Part shown: one piece after another, positions 52,478 through 62,032 of the stretch
Layout: each line of letters opens with the position of its first letter
Numbering within the stretch: position 1 is the first letter of the stretch
Assembly: GCA_011947345.1 (NCBI GenBank)
Contig: JAAVTG010000477.1
Location: 1 to 64,000, forward strand
Source: Phytophthora quininea
Taxonomy: Eukaryota; Oomycota; Peronosporomycetes; Peronosporales; Peronosporaceae
DNA length: 64,000 nucleotides
Direction: 5' to 3'
Position numbers and translations under genes: made by a program
The notes under the pieces: generated by a model
What the model saw: only the letters and a program-made list of their open reading frames with translations
Told to the model about the DNA's origin: nothing
The model's database searches: none

Positions 52478-53589
52478 TGAGCCACGACGAGACTCAGTTG
52501 ACGTGACTGTAAGCCGGAGAAATGGTCAGTGCGAGGGGATCATCTGGTTGGGAGTCGGCAGCAGCAAAGCTCGCGTGGTATCACGACCCAGCTGACTTCT
52601 CACCAAGCACGTGGCTGTGAGTTGTGTCCCGAGGACTGATCAAATCAAAATACATCACGGCAGCTATTTACAGTAATGTCTAGCAAACCCACACGATAGT
52701 GCACCTCGTGAACAAGGTTTCCACACTTGCTGTACAATTGAGCGAGGGTTTACGTCACACGAGCACACGGAATCAGGGTTTGACCGGCAAGAGTAATCTG
52801 TAAGCTCTATGAACACACTCTGAACTTTCCGCTCCGTGTACTTTACGGACCATGTGGTCCCCACTCAACTGGGAAAGAAAACGCTGGTGCTAGGAAAACA
52901 AACTCTGTTGGTTTGATTTGACTTGGTAGAACGCTTACACGTATTTTCTGACGATGCGTCTGGTACTATAGCAGAAATGAAACCGGACTTGTTGACTTCT
53001 TTTGCTTCTTGGAAATGCTTCACTCACAGGATCAGTTGGCAAAGCTTCCGTTGGAACCTGTACGGGCTATTTCATGAGTCATCACGGAAACGTTATGCGT
53101 GGTTGTGCTGTTGAACTCAAGGTCCATTCTCAACGGAGAGCATGCGGCTGCACCGGTTGAGACTGACGGTGCGTCCAAAATCAACGCATGGGCTCACGGA
53201 CGTGCTCATTGGGCTTTCAGTTGTTGAAGCGTCATCCAGACTGCCGCCGTGGTCGCGATGCAGAGTGAAGATGCCTGCAGCCAGGAGCCCAGGAACCTCA
53301 ATCCTCCCTCCGAGCGCCCTGGGTCGATGCACCAAAATACTGGTGAGCGCTCCGTAGTACCAGAGCAGGGAGTGGGCGCATATTACAGTCAGACGACGTC
53401 TCACTACAGCGGCCTGCCAGTATAGGTGCCTTCCACCAGGAGCGTCGGCACGGGTTCCGGCCAGCAGATGATGTTGCACTCGCACTACGCTGCGCACAGG
53501 CACTGCACTGGGGTTTCTGCTACTGTACGACATCCTGCCAAATCGCATTTTAGTTCGCTCTACAGATGTAAAGAAGTCACAGTTATATT
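52478..53589. other. Intergenic stretch between members 9 and 10
   Basis: About 1.1 kb. The only natural-looking frame is a 55-codon one at 53258-53425 on plus (begins MQSEDACSQEPRNLN, ends SHYSGLPV), of unknown meaning. The rest shows nothing recognisable. Confidence 0.3.
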
Positions 53590-54957
53590 TTACAGAGCCA
53601 GCAGTCTTGTGGGCGACACGTTCTGTTCTAGCCGCACGACGAACCGGATCCAGTCGATATACAGTCCCCGTCCGAGCGCTTCGCTTCGGCACCCAGCCCA
53701 ATGGTCGTACACAATATCCGTCGAAGTCTCATCCACCGCAGTGATGGTACACTGCGTGCCGCCTTCGCTCAGCCAAAGCACCTCGTTTTGGTCTTCTTCA
53801 CTGTCAAAGTTGGGGTCTGAGACCACAATAGTGTACGTATCCACTCGCTTCCCGTCTGCTAGTCTTCCGCGTGCGTGCTGAGCCATCGCAATGTATCGGA
53901 GATGCACGTCGCCAGGAATATTGCACGCTAACACTCGCGAGTCCGGATCGAATGTCTGCAGCACTTGCTGGGAGGCAACGCCATTCTGAACGTGTCCCCA
54001 ACTTCGAGACGTAGCGACCACAGGCCACAGATCTATGGGCAAACGCGGCAGCACAGAATCAATGTGCTCAATCGAGCAGTTTAGACGCCTGGAGAAGCGT
54101 CCGTGCGCCATGAACGATTTTCCAGACACGTTCTGTTTCAAAGGGGAATAGTCCACCGTCCAGCCAAACAACTTGCCCACCGTTGCTGAGGCCGAATAGT
54201 TGTTTCTCAACAGCTCGATATTCCGCTTCAAAGCAGCGTCAAACTCCACTCTAGCGAATGGGAAGTAGTGGAAGGACGGCGCATCGTTAGGAAAGCACAC
54301 CCTCCACCCCAACACGTCTTGATGCAGAGTCGTCATCGCTATCGTCGTCGTGGTCTCCGGTTGTTCATTTTTCATACTCTCCTCTTCGGATCGGATCCTT
54401 TCCTCGAATTTGATGCGCCTTGCAATCTCGTCTTTTAGTGCTTGATTCTCTACGGTTAATTCGGCCGCCTCCACCGTCACTTGCCGATACGCGTCTTGTG
54501 CGATATCTTCAGTCACCTTTAAAGGCTTTGCAACGTCTCGAGCCTTGTGGAGCGAGCGTTGCAGCTTCTTCTCCAGCTTCTGCCGCTCCTTGTTCAAATT
54601 GACCATCGACGTTTTCTTCTGCTGTCTCCACCTCGCCATCCGCTGGCGTTGGACCTCTCGCTTCGAATGCGCCATAACCATGATGTTCATCAAGTCGCCG
54701 TCTGCAGTGACTTGTAGCGTGTCCAGGGAGATAACGGAGACCATGGGTGGTCGGTGAGTAGGAACTTTGGCGAGTGGCGGCATCACACATAGTGACGTGA
54801 CCAGAGAGCCAGCACTGGGACGTGTAAAGGTACAACTGCTGTTGTTTGCGGCGGCAAAGCCTGCAAGCTTCGTTACCAATGAATCGGAGTAAGCCTGGAT
54901 AGGAGGGCGTGCAGTGTTGTTAGTAAGCGTCACGCCAGCGAAGTTGGCTGTGAACAT
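53590..54957 (-). CDS. bZIP-like/START-like protein, member 10
   Basis: 455 residues, uninterrupted. It has an extended Thr/Pro/Ala-rich N-terminus (~95 residues) before the basic region SKREVQRQRMARWRQQKKTS, with Gln at the Asn position. Coil LNKERQKLEKKLQRSLHK, second coil VEAAELTVENQALKDEI. START-like domain: GWRVCFPNDAPSFHYFPFA, LFGWTVDYSPLKQNVSG, RFSRRLNCSIEHIDSV, DLWPVVATSRSWGHVQN, ACNIPGDVHLRYIAMAQH, VLWLSEGGTQCTITAVDE, VYDHWAGCRSEALGRGLYIDW. Later in-frame ATGs could also start translation. It is divergent with member 11, the starts about 200 bp apart. Confidence 0.8.
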   Translation of the reverse strand: MFTANFAGVTLTNNTARPPIQAYSDSLVTKLAGFAAANNSSCTFTRPSAGSLVTSLCVMPPLAKVPTHRPPMVSVISLDTLQVTADGDLMNIMVMAHSKREVQRQRMARWRQQKKTSMVNLNKERQKLEKKLQRSLHKARDVAKPLKVTEDIAQDAYRQVTVEAAELTVENQALKDEIARRIKFEERIRSEEESMKNEQPETTTTIAMTTLHQDVLGWRVCFPNDAPSFHYFPFARVEFDAALKRNIELLRNNYSASATVGKLFGWTVDYSPLKQNVSGKSFMAHGRFSRRLNCSIEHIDSVLPRLPIDLWPVVATSRSWGHVQNGVASQQVLQTFDPDSRVLACNIPGDVHLRYIAMAQHARGRLADGKRVDTYTIVVSDPNFDSEEDQNEVLWLSEGGTQCTITAVDETSTDIVYDHWAGCRSEALGRGLYIDWIRFVVRLEQNVSPTRLLAL

Positions 54958-55156
54958 GTGGGAGGAACGGAAATGGAGCCTCGTTGAGTGGTCTCACGTC
55001 ACGAGTCGTACGCCGAGTAAAGCGGCAAGCGGCAAGCTGCTTGCTCCTGTTTACGCTAGGGTTTGTCATGACCATGAACGGTAATCAAAGTTGTCGTCGG
55101 TGGTGGCTCGAGTCTCAACTCATTCCGTTTCTGACGTGACGGCCGACCATCAGCAA

Positions 55157-56310
55157 ATGGACATCGACTTCAGCGTTCCTCCGTCGAGAGCTGAGCTTCT
55201 CAAATGGCCCCAAGAGCTCAGGAATCAGCGGAAGCTGCTACTGCATTGCAACCGCATGATTCGCTTCCGAGACCGCAAGAAAGCCGAGCAGGAGCATCTG
55301 CTTGAAGAACGTCGTCGACTGGAACAAGAACTGTCAAGGAAGACCGATGCACTGAAGGTTCACTGTGGATCTGGGCCGTACGCAGAGACTCAGAGACTGG
55401 TACTCGAGCGAGAAGCCTTGCGAGAGGAGAGTATCGCTCTTCGACAGCAACTCGCTGGTTACCAAAAGTACCTTCGAGTGGTCCGGACTGCAAGCACCAA
55501 ACTCATTCCAAACGTTGCTGTGGACGTTGAGAGGATGCCTACTGTGGTTGTGCGGTGTATCTCGTCCGTATGGCAGCCAGTCCAAGAGCAAGCAGGCTGG
55601 CGTGTGCACTTCCCTCGGGGTGAGCCGTCCTTCTTCTTCTACCCATTCAGTCGACAAGAGTTTGACGCCGGTCTCGCTGCACAGCCAACCGCAGACTTGA
55701 CTTTGGCTGGTACGTTTCTCGGGTGGGACGTGCGTCACGCAGCATTGGCAAAGACCCAGACAGATCAGCTACCGATAGTCGGTCGTGTCCGGTTCTCCAA
55801 GAGGTTGCGCTGCTCGGTCGAATCGATCCAAAACGCGATGCAAAGGGAAGACGGGTCGAACGAGTGGCCGGTACTCGCTACAGCTAGGAACTTGGGTCTT
55901 GTGGAGGATATCCACCTACTAACGTTGCAGCAATTCGACGAACACTCGCGGGTTATCGTGCGCAGCTATCCGGGCGAGACCAACTACCGCTACTTGGCCG
56001 TATCGCAGTGTGCTAAGTGGGGGAGATCAAGGCGAGCGCGTCCTCAAATATTCCTTTGTCATCACTGACTCTGCAGCCAATTCTCGCAGTCATGACGCGG
56101 AGGATACGCTTCCAAACAATGTTCACTGGGTCAAGGACGGCGGCTGCATCCTCACTCTGACGGAGGTGGATGATACAGCAGCAGACGTCGTGTTTGAGCA
56201 CTGGGGGCTGTAAGGATGACCGACAGGCGCAGAGCCACTTCGTCACCTTTGGACAGATCGTCACGAGGTGGGAACAACTCGTAGCGCCAGTAAAAGCATT
56301 GATGTTGTAA
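55157..56310 (+). CDS. bZIP-like/START-like protein, member 11
   Basis: About 385 residues from ATG 55157 (MDIDFSVPPS). Basic region LLLHCNRMIRFRDRKKAEQ: His at the Asn position, Met, Arg. Coil LLEERRRLEQELSRK, second coil LVLEREALREESIALRQQL. START-like domain: GWRVHFPRGEPSFFFYPFS, TFLGWDVRHAALAKTQ, RFSKRLRCSVESIQNA, YRYLAVSQCAK, SFVITDSAANSRSHDAE, NVHWVKDGGCILTLTEVDD, VVFEHW, VTRWEQLVAP. Frame changes lie in two G5 runs (56019-56023 and 56203-56207). Alignment to family length favours two missing G at each, which restores the Gly-Cys after HW. Confidence 0.7.
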
Positions 56311-56529
56311 GTAGAGCAAGCTTCATCAACCGTTGTGAGCCACACGTCGTTGAATCATCATGATTGATGTTGACGACCTCAGTACAATTTACTAGACTTT
56401 GTATCGCCCATACAATCTCCCACAGTATATTTTCCTTCGTCCTTTACATGTTAAACCGGTAGTTGGAAAGGAGACAGACATGATCGTCGCTGTGAAGTTT
56501 AAGAAGGGCCCCAAGTCTAAGCAACGGCA

Positions 56530-57651
56530 ATGGAGAGTGGTGGAAGATCCCCACCCAAACAAGAAGACCCCAAACAGCGTAAACTACGCATCCACCGCCA
56601 AGAAATGGTGCAGTATCGACTGCGTAAGAAGCAGAAAGAGACGTCCTTACGGTCTCAGTACCAACAGCTCGAAGCTGAAATGCAAACGAGCGTTGTGAAA
56701 TGGAAAAAGGAGGCGACAATATCTAAGGAATCAGACGACAAGGCGATGGAATTACACCATCAACTACAGCACTTAATCGTTGAGAAAGAAGACCTGCGGA
56801 CGGAGAATGCCTCGCTTTGCGAGTCTCTGAGCCAGCACAAGCTCCAGAAGATGATTTTCTCCGAAGCTGATCGCTTAACTGTCGACGGAGTGGAGAGTGT
56901 TTTAAATGGAGACGGATGGAGAGTCCGCTTTAAGGATGGAGCCCCGTCCTTCCACTTCCACCCGTTTACGATGCAGGAATGCGTCGCTACAGTGAAGAAA
57001 TACGACGAGATTTTCCGAACTACTCACGCAGAGGAGTTTGAAGAAGTTGGACAGTTATTGGGGTGGAAAGTGGAGCGAGTTCCGCTGAAATGTCACGCCA
57101 ATAAGCGGTGGATGGTCACGCGTGTGAGGTTTACCAAACAAATCCACTGCGCTGCTGGAACAGCGAGTATTGCGATGGATCGACTGGATCAGCAGTCGTG
57201 GTCGGTTTTGACGACTCCGGAGCTGTCTCCGCGTGTCCATCGAGCCACTTTTACTGCTCAAAAACTGCAGGAACTTGACGACGATACAGTGGTCATTGTG
57301 ACCAACCTACCACAGAAATCGCGACACTTACGATGTTTGAGTTTATTGCACCGAAGACGGTCACTTTCTGATGGTAGACGCTCGATACTCTACGCGATTG
57401 TGATTCCAGATTCGACAAAGAACAAACGGAGTCGAGAAGCTGAAAGCTCGCGTGAAAATGTGCTTTGGGTCTGTGAAGGAGGAGCATATATTTCTCTATC
57501 GCAGCTCGATGACTCGACGTTAGAAGCATCTTACGACAACTCGACTGGCTGTAAGAACGAGTTCCAAGCACAGCAGCTACTGATTGAGTGGGGACACGAA
57601 GCTGTACGTTGGGAAGAGCTTGTCTCGCCGGCCCGCCTTCTGAAGTCTTAA
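56530..57651 (+). CDS. bZIP-like/START-like protein, member 12
   Basis: 373 residues, uninterrupted. Basic region RKLRIHRQEMVQYRLRKKQKE: His, Met, Arg at the family positions. Coil LRSQYQQLEAEMQ, second coil LIVEKEDLRTENASLCESL. START-like domain: GWRVRFKDGAPSFHFHPFT, LLGWKVERVPLK, RFTKQIHCAAGT, QQSWSVLTTPELSPRVH, LHRRRSLSDGRRSILYAIV, VLWVCEGGAYISLSQLDD, CKNEFQAQQLLIEWGHEAVRW, SPARLL. Sequence and C-terminal pattern (LLIEWGH) are closest to member 5. Its stop codon overlaps that of the convergent member 13. Confidence 0.8.
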   Translation: MESGGRSPPKQEDPKQRKLRIHRQEMVQYRLRKKQKETSLRSQYQQLEAEMQTSVVKWKKEATISKESDDKAMELHHQLQHLIVEKEDLRTENASLCESLSQHKLQKMIFSEADRLTVDGVESVLNGDGWRVRFKDGAPSFHFHPFTMQECVATVKKYDEIFRTTHAEEFEEVGQLLGWKVERVPLKCHANKRWMVTRVRFTKQIHCAAGTASIAMDRLDQQSWSVLTTPELSPRVHRATFTAQKLQELDDDTVVIVTNLPQKSRHLRCLSLLHRRRSLSDGRRSILYAIVIPDSTKNKRSREAESSRENVLWVCEGGAYISLSQLDDSTLEASYDNSTGCKNEFQAQQLLIEWGHEAVRWEELVSPARLLKS

Positions 57652-58834
57652 AACTTGAGATGATTCGACGGTACGATGCCTTGTTCCCATCTGACGCTGG
57701 TGTTAATCCAGTGGATCTTGAGATATTCCGCGTGTAGCTCGCTTTGGCTGGTCGCCCATTGTTCGTGGACGACGTCCGTAGTGTGCTCGTTCACTTCCGT
57801 CAGCATCAAGTAGTTGCCACCGTCCGTCATCCACTCAATGTTATTCTGACGATCTTCCGTGCTTGTGCTGCTGGTGATTTTGGGGTCAATCATGACCATA
57901 CTGAAGGCCATTTTCCGCCTTCCATCGCGTAGTTCCCATTGTGCAGGCTGCACTATCATCAAATACCGGAAGCTTGTAGGGCCCGGTATATTATGTAGCA
58001 TCAAGCGTTCTCCACCATCGAAAGTCTGCAAGACTTGAGTCGCGACCTTGCCATGTTGTCGAAATCCCCAGCCAATCGGTGCGACCAGCAGTGGGAGATA
58101 ATCTTTCTGTTTGGCGATCGATGACTGACAAAGATCATCGATCGAGCACTGGACACGTTTCACGGATCGAATACGGACAAATCGTGGGTTCTCCGGGGAC
58201 TTCGGTGCTCGATATACGTCCCAACCAGCAAAATTCCCATAAAAATGCTGGATGGCGAGTCAGAGTCGAAGATTGACTTGAACGGGTCTCCGAACTCATC
58301 CAGTTGAGTCTTTGAGAGTGGCTGGTAGTAGAACGAAGACTCACCTCCAAGTAGCTCGACCCACCAGCCCAGTCCATCGTTCTTGGACAGAACGTTCACG
58401 TCGGTATAGCTCAAAGCCACGACTTCGTCCTGGTATGCCTTGAGCAGATTGTGGAGTGTTGTATGGAGATGGAGTTCCCTCCGTAGCGCCACGTTTTGAG
58501 TCGACAGTACGTCTTTCTCAACGATCAACTTGCGCAGCTCCTGCAGTGGATAGTTCCCATACTTAGACGGTCCGCTGGTGGATGCTTCTTGACGCACCAA
58601 GTTCTCGTAGAATTTCATCTGCATTTCAAGTCGACGACGTTCTTCATTTAGTTGCCCCAATTGAGTTTTCTTCTTACGACGAAACTGAACCAGCCTGGTG
58701 CATTCCTGTCGCCGTTTCCGTTCCACTTCGTCCTCGACCATCGGCAGATACGGCAGCAGTACACGGTCAATATCAGTGAAGAGGTCAGCGACGTAGACGT
58801 CTGTGATGACGAGTGGGGCAATAGGTGTCGTCAT
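57648..58834 (-). CDS. bZIP-like/START-like protein, member 13
   Basis: About 395 residues from ATG 58834. The basic region is atypical, KRRQECTRLVQFRRKKKTQ: Glu at the Asn position and Leu for Met, though Arg is kept. Coil LNEERRRLEMQMKFYENL, second coil LIVEKDVLSTQNVALRREL. START-like domain: GWWVELLGGESSFYYQPL, then after one missing base at 58241-58245 (T5 on the coding strand) NFAGWDVYRAPKSPENPRF, VKRVQCSIDDL, YLPLLVAPIGWGFRQHG, LHNIPGPTSFRYLMIVQPA, NIEWMTDGGNYLMLTEVNE, HAEYLKIHWINTSVRWEQ. It forms a subgroup with members 14-16. Confidence 0.7.
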
Positions 58835-59302
58835 GGGTAGAACTCGTCCTCACGTGTCTTGACAAATAGGAAACTGATCTACGTTGTGATGTGAGATTGG
58901 TAACGTCGATTTGATGGTACCTGTACGCCAACACGGATGTCCATGGCGTAAACGGTGTCGCATTATTCCGTGGATAAGTATGTGAGTGCTCATTGATGTG
59001 CTTTCCGGTCATTTTGTGCTCTCTTGGCCTCTGGAAACAGCTTAGTGATGACAATTTCGCCTTTGTCTTTGCTCAACTACAATGAAGTCGAGAGGTTTGT
59101 AAGTCTCCCATGCTCGCGAGTGCCATTCTTACTCATGGTGATTGACGACAGATTTCGCATGTAAGTGTGAAATCGGTAGAGGAGACTTCCGCGTGGGGGA
59201 AAACAGCAGTGATGTGTCACACCAGCAAAGCTCACGTCAGCCACTCATCAATCTACGACGGTCTCTACTACAACAAAAAATCCTTCTGGTCAAATTCAAA
59301 TA
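58835..59302. other. Intergenic stretch between divergent member 13 and pseudogene 14
   Basis: About 470 bp, probably a shared promoter region. No gene recognised. Confidence 0.35.
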
Positions 59303-60440
59303 ATGACGGCAGTTCTTGCGTCCGACAACGAAGAAGTTTTGCCCGATTTTGAGACACTTCGCTCGAGGTACAAGGAGGAATGCAGACGCCAACGTCACTG
59401 CTCCAGAATGGCAAGACATCGGTCCATGAAGAAAGTCGAATGGGAAGAAATGCTCCAAGAACGTCGTCGACTGGAACTCCAAGTCAAAACCTTCGAGGCG
59501 ATCGTTCGTAGAAGAAGCCAGTGGGAATACCGTCCAGTCAAGGGACCAGAACACGATGAGTTCGCTTCGTGAGTTGGTCGTGGAGAGAGAATTTGCTGTG
59601 GACTCAAAACTCTGCGCTTCGAACGGAAATTGAACGTCACCAAGTTCTTGCAGGTTTGCTCAATGATGGTCAACAAAAATTTTGTCCGAGTATTGACACT
59701 TCGCCTTTATCAACGAACGCACAGTTTGGCTAATGGGTGAAGTTCGCCAACGGCTTATTCTTCTACTTTGTGCCGTTCACCTGAGCAGAGTTCGATGCCT
59801 CTCCAAGCCCATTCGACGCTGCAATTGCTGTAGATACGCTCTGCACATTGCCAATGGGGTCATTCTTGGGTTGGAGCGTTCATCGAGCCCCAACGTTTGG
59901 AAACTCCTCGACGATTCGCACTCGCTTTACGAAGCAAATTTCTTGCTCGATCGACTCTATCGCTGGCAATTCGTGGGCAAAGGAAGATCAAGTCCTTCCG
60001 GTACTGATGACATCAATCGGATATGGCTCCCGGCAGCACGAAGAAACCACAATGCAAGTTTTGCAAGAGTTTGGCTCTGAATCCCGTGTCATGTTCCAAT
60101 ACGTCCCTGGTCGACCACACTACTGCTATCTGATGCTCGTTCGTAGAGCGCAGTGGATTCTACCAGATGGAAGTAGGAAAATGGCGTTCGGTGTCTTGAT
60201 GGTCGACTCAAAGAGCGATAAAATTGTACAGTCGATGGAGTATGGCATGGATGAAGTCGCGTGGCTTACAGAGGGCGGATGCTGTCTCATGTTGACGGAG
60301 GTTGATGACAGCACCACCGACGTTTTGTACGAACACTGGGCTGACTGTCAGAGTAAGGCTCATGCAGACCATTTGATGATCCAATGGACACACACCGCTG
60401 TTCGATAGGAGCAAATCGTGGTGCCTTCCAACTTGCTTTT
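59303..60440 (+). pseudogene. bZIP-START family pseudogene 14 (in-frame stops)
   Basis: The N-terminus is preserved: basic region CRRQRHCSRMARHRSMKKV (His, Met, Arg) and coil LQERRRLELQVKTFEAI. After frame changes near 59560 and 59610 the START-like part reads on, but with a TAA before WVKFANGLFFYFVPFT, a TGA right after it, and a TAG replacing the Trp of the terminal R-W-E-Q motif (near 60407). The rest is well conserved (SFLGWSVHRAPTFGN, RFTKQISCSIDSIAG, VAWLTEGGCCLMLTEVDD, LYEHWADCQSKAHADHLMI). Three separate nonsense codons, not explained by homopolymer loss, make this a true recent pseudogene. Confidence 0.75.
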
Positions 60441-60467
60441 CAAACCTTCATCAAGGAGGCTACTTGC

Positions 60468-61619
60468 TTACCAACTAAGCAGATTTTCTGGTAGAATCGC
60501 TTGCTCCCATTGCACTGTAAAGTTCGTCCATTGCAGCATCATTTGTTGAGCATGTAGTTGATTTTCACATGTCGCCCATTGGGTCGTCGACGCATCAATT
60601 GTGGAGGCATCAACCTCAGTAAGAGTGAGTTCCGCTCCACCTTCAGTGATCCATTCGACCTCGTCTTGTATCATATCGCGCCAACTTTTGTTCTCCTTGG
60701 AGTCGAGGATCACAAACTTGAATACAAATTGGCGTCTGCCTTCCGCTGATTTCTTCGCTGCTCTTTGGGCGACGCAGATACAGCGATAGTGTCTTGGACC
60801 GGGAATATTGACGACAAGTACCATCGAATCTGGTCCGAATTCCTGAAGAACTTGGAAAGCGACTTTACGTCGTTGGTTGCAGCTCCAATCCATCGGTGGG
60901 AGTTTGAACGGCCGAATGTCTTTCCCTTGGGAACATGTCGATGAAATCGCAGTGTCTAAAGAGCATGGGAGGCGCTTGGTAAACTGGACGTGCAATTCCA
61001 ATCGCCCCACGTTCGTGTTCATTGTGCGATTCAAAGTCCAACCAAAGAAGTTCCCAACAAACGTTGCGGTCTCCAACTTCGGGACATATCCACGAGCTGC
61101 AGTGGCCACATCTGCAGCAGAGAAAGGATGAATGAAGAACGGCGGTTCGCCGTTGTTGAAATTGACCAACCATCCTACTCGTTCGTAGCCTCCAGCAACA
61201 TACAGCTCACGTGTACAATCCTGCAGCACTTGCCAATATTTCTGGTGTCGTGAAAGCTCCTTCTGTAGAGCCCAGTTCTCGTCCTGAAGCTGGTTTATCT
61301 TCACCACAACCTCACGTAATTTATTAGATATGTTTTGATCTGTTGGTTGGCGAGAGTTGAGCTCTCTCGTCACACCCACCACGTACTGCTTCATCCTGTT
61401 CTTGAGCACGAGATATTCATCTTCCATTTCCTTTCTTGATAGTCGTTTCTGCCGTCGAAACTCCACCATCCGGACGCGATGTTGCTGTCGCTTTCGAACG
61501 TTCTCGTTCTCGAGCGTCCACGTTAACGTGGTGCCTGGCCCCATGACACTTTCGTCGTTACCTACAGACGTCGTAATGGAACCGTGATTCCACTTTGACG
61601 GTGGCGTCGTATCGGTCAT
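60468..61619 (-). CDS. bZIP-like/START-like protein, member 15
   Basis: 383 residues from ATG 61619 (MTDTTPPSKW), uninterrupted. Basic region RKRQQHRVRMVEFRRQKRLSR: His, Met, Arg at the family positions. Coil MEDEYLVLKNRMKQYV, second coil VVVKINQLQDENWALQKEL. START-like domain: GWLVNFNNGEPPFFIHPFS, NFFGWTLNRTMNTN, QFTKRLPCSLDTAIS, VVNIPGPRHYRCICVAQRA, VEWITEGGAELTLTEVDAS, TTQWATCENQLHAQQMMLQW, VQWEQAILPENLL. The start is divergent from member 16. The HYRCI and VQWEQ variants mark its subgroup. Confidence 0.8.
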   Translation of the reverse strand: MTDTTPPSKWNHGSITTSVGNDESVMGPGTTLTWTLENENVRKRQQHRVRMVEFRRQKRLSRKEMEDEYLVLKNRMKQYVVGVTRELNSRQPTDQNISNKLREVVVKINQLQDENWALQKELSRHQKYWQVLQDCTRELYVAGGYERVGWLVNFNNGEPPFFIHPFSAADVATAARGYVPKLETATFVGNFFGWTLNRTMNTNVGRLELHVQFTKRLPCSLDTAISSTCSQGKDIRPFKLPPMDWSCNQRRKVAFQVLQEFGPDSMVLVVNIPGPRHYRCICVAQRAAKKSAEGRRQFVFKFVILDSKENKSWRDMIQDEVEWITEGGAELTLTEVDASTIDASTTQWATCENQLHAQQMMLQWTNFTVQWEQAILPENLLSW

Positions 61620-62032
61620 CACTGACAATGTCGAGGACGTGGATTTATTGCAAATAACCTGTCATGATCTGAGAGCATTCGAGGCGATCGAGATTCTTAA
61701 TTTCACGCCATCCTGGCGCACAAGCTGCCAACTGGTGGAGAAAACTCAATGAGAAGAGGAGAAATAAGGTGCAAGTAAACCGAGATCGCGTGAAGCGTCT
61801 GACGAATGCACGATTTGATTCGTCATGGGCTCACGTCATGAAATTATTGCCCCAGTTTCGAGTGATTGCGTGAGTCAAGTCTCTGGTTGCCCACTGAATG
61901 ACGCCCGTAACGAGGTCAACTCGCTCTCGTAAGCCTCGTTTACCAACTACCAGTGTTGTTCACGTCACGCCACGCCACAGGGATGAAGTTTGTCATTTCG
62001 CAATAACCTGCAGACCACCACACCCAGTCAAG

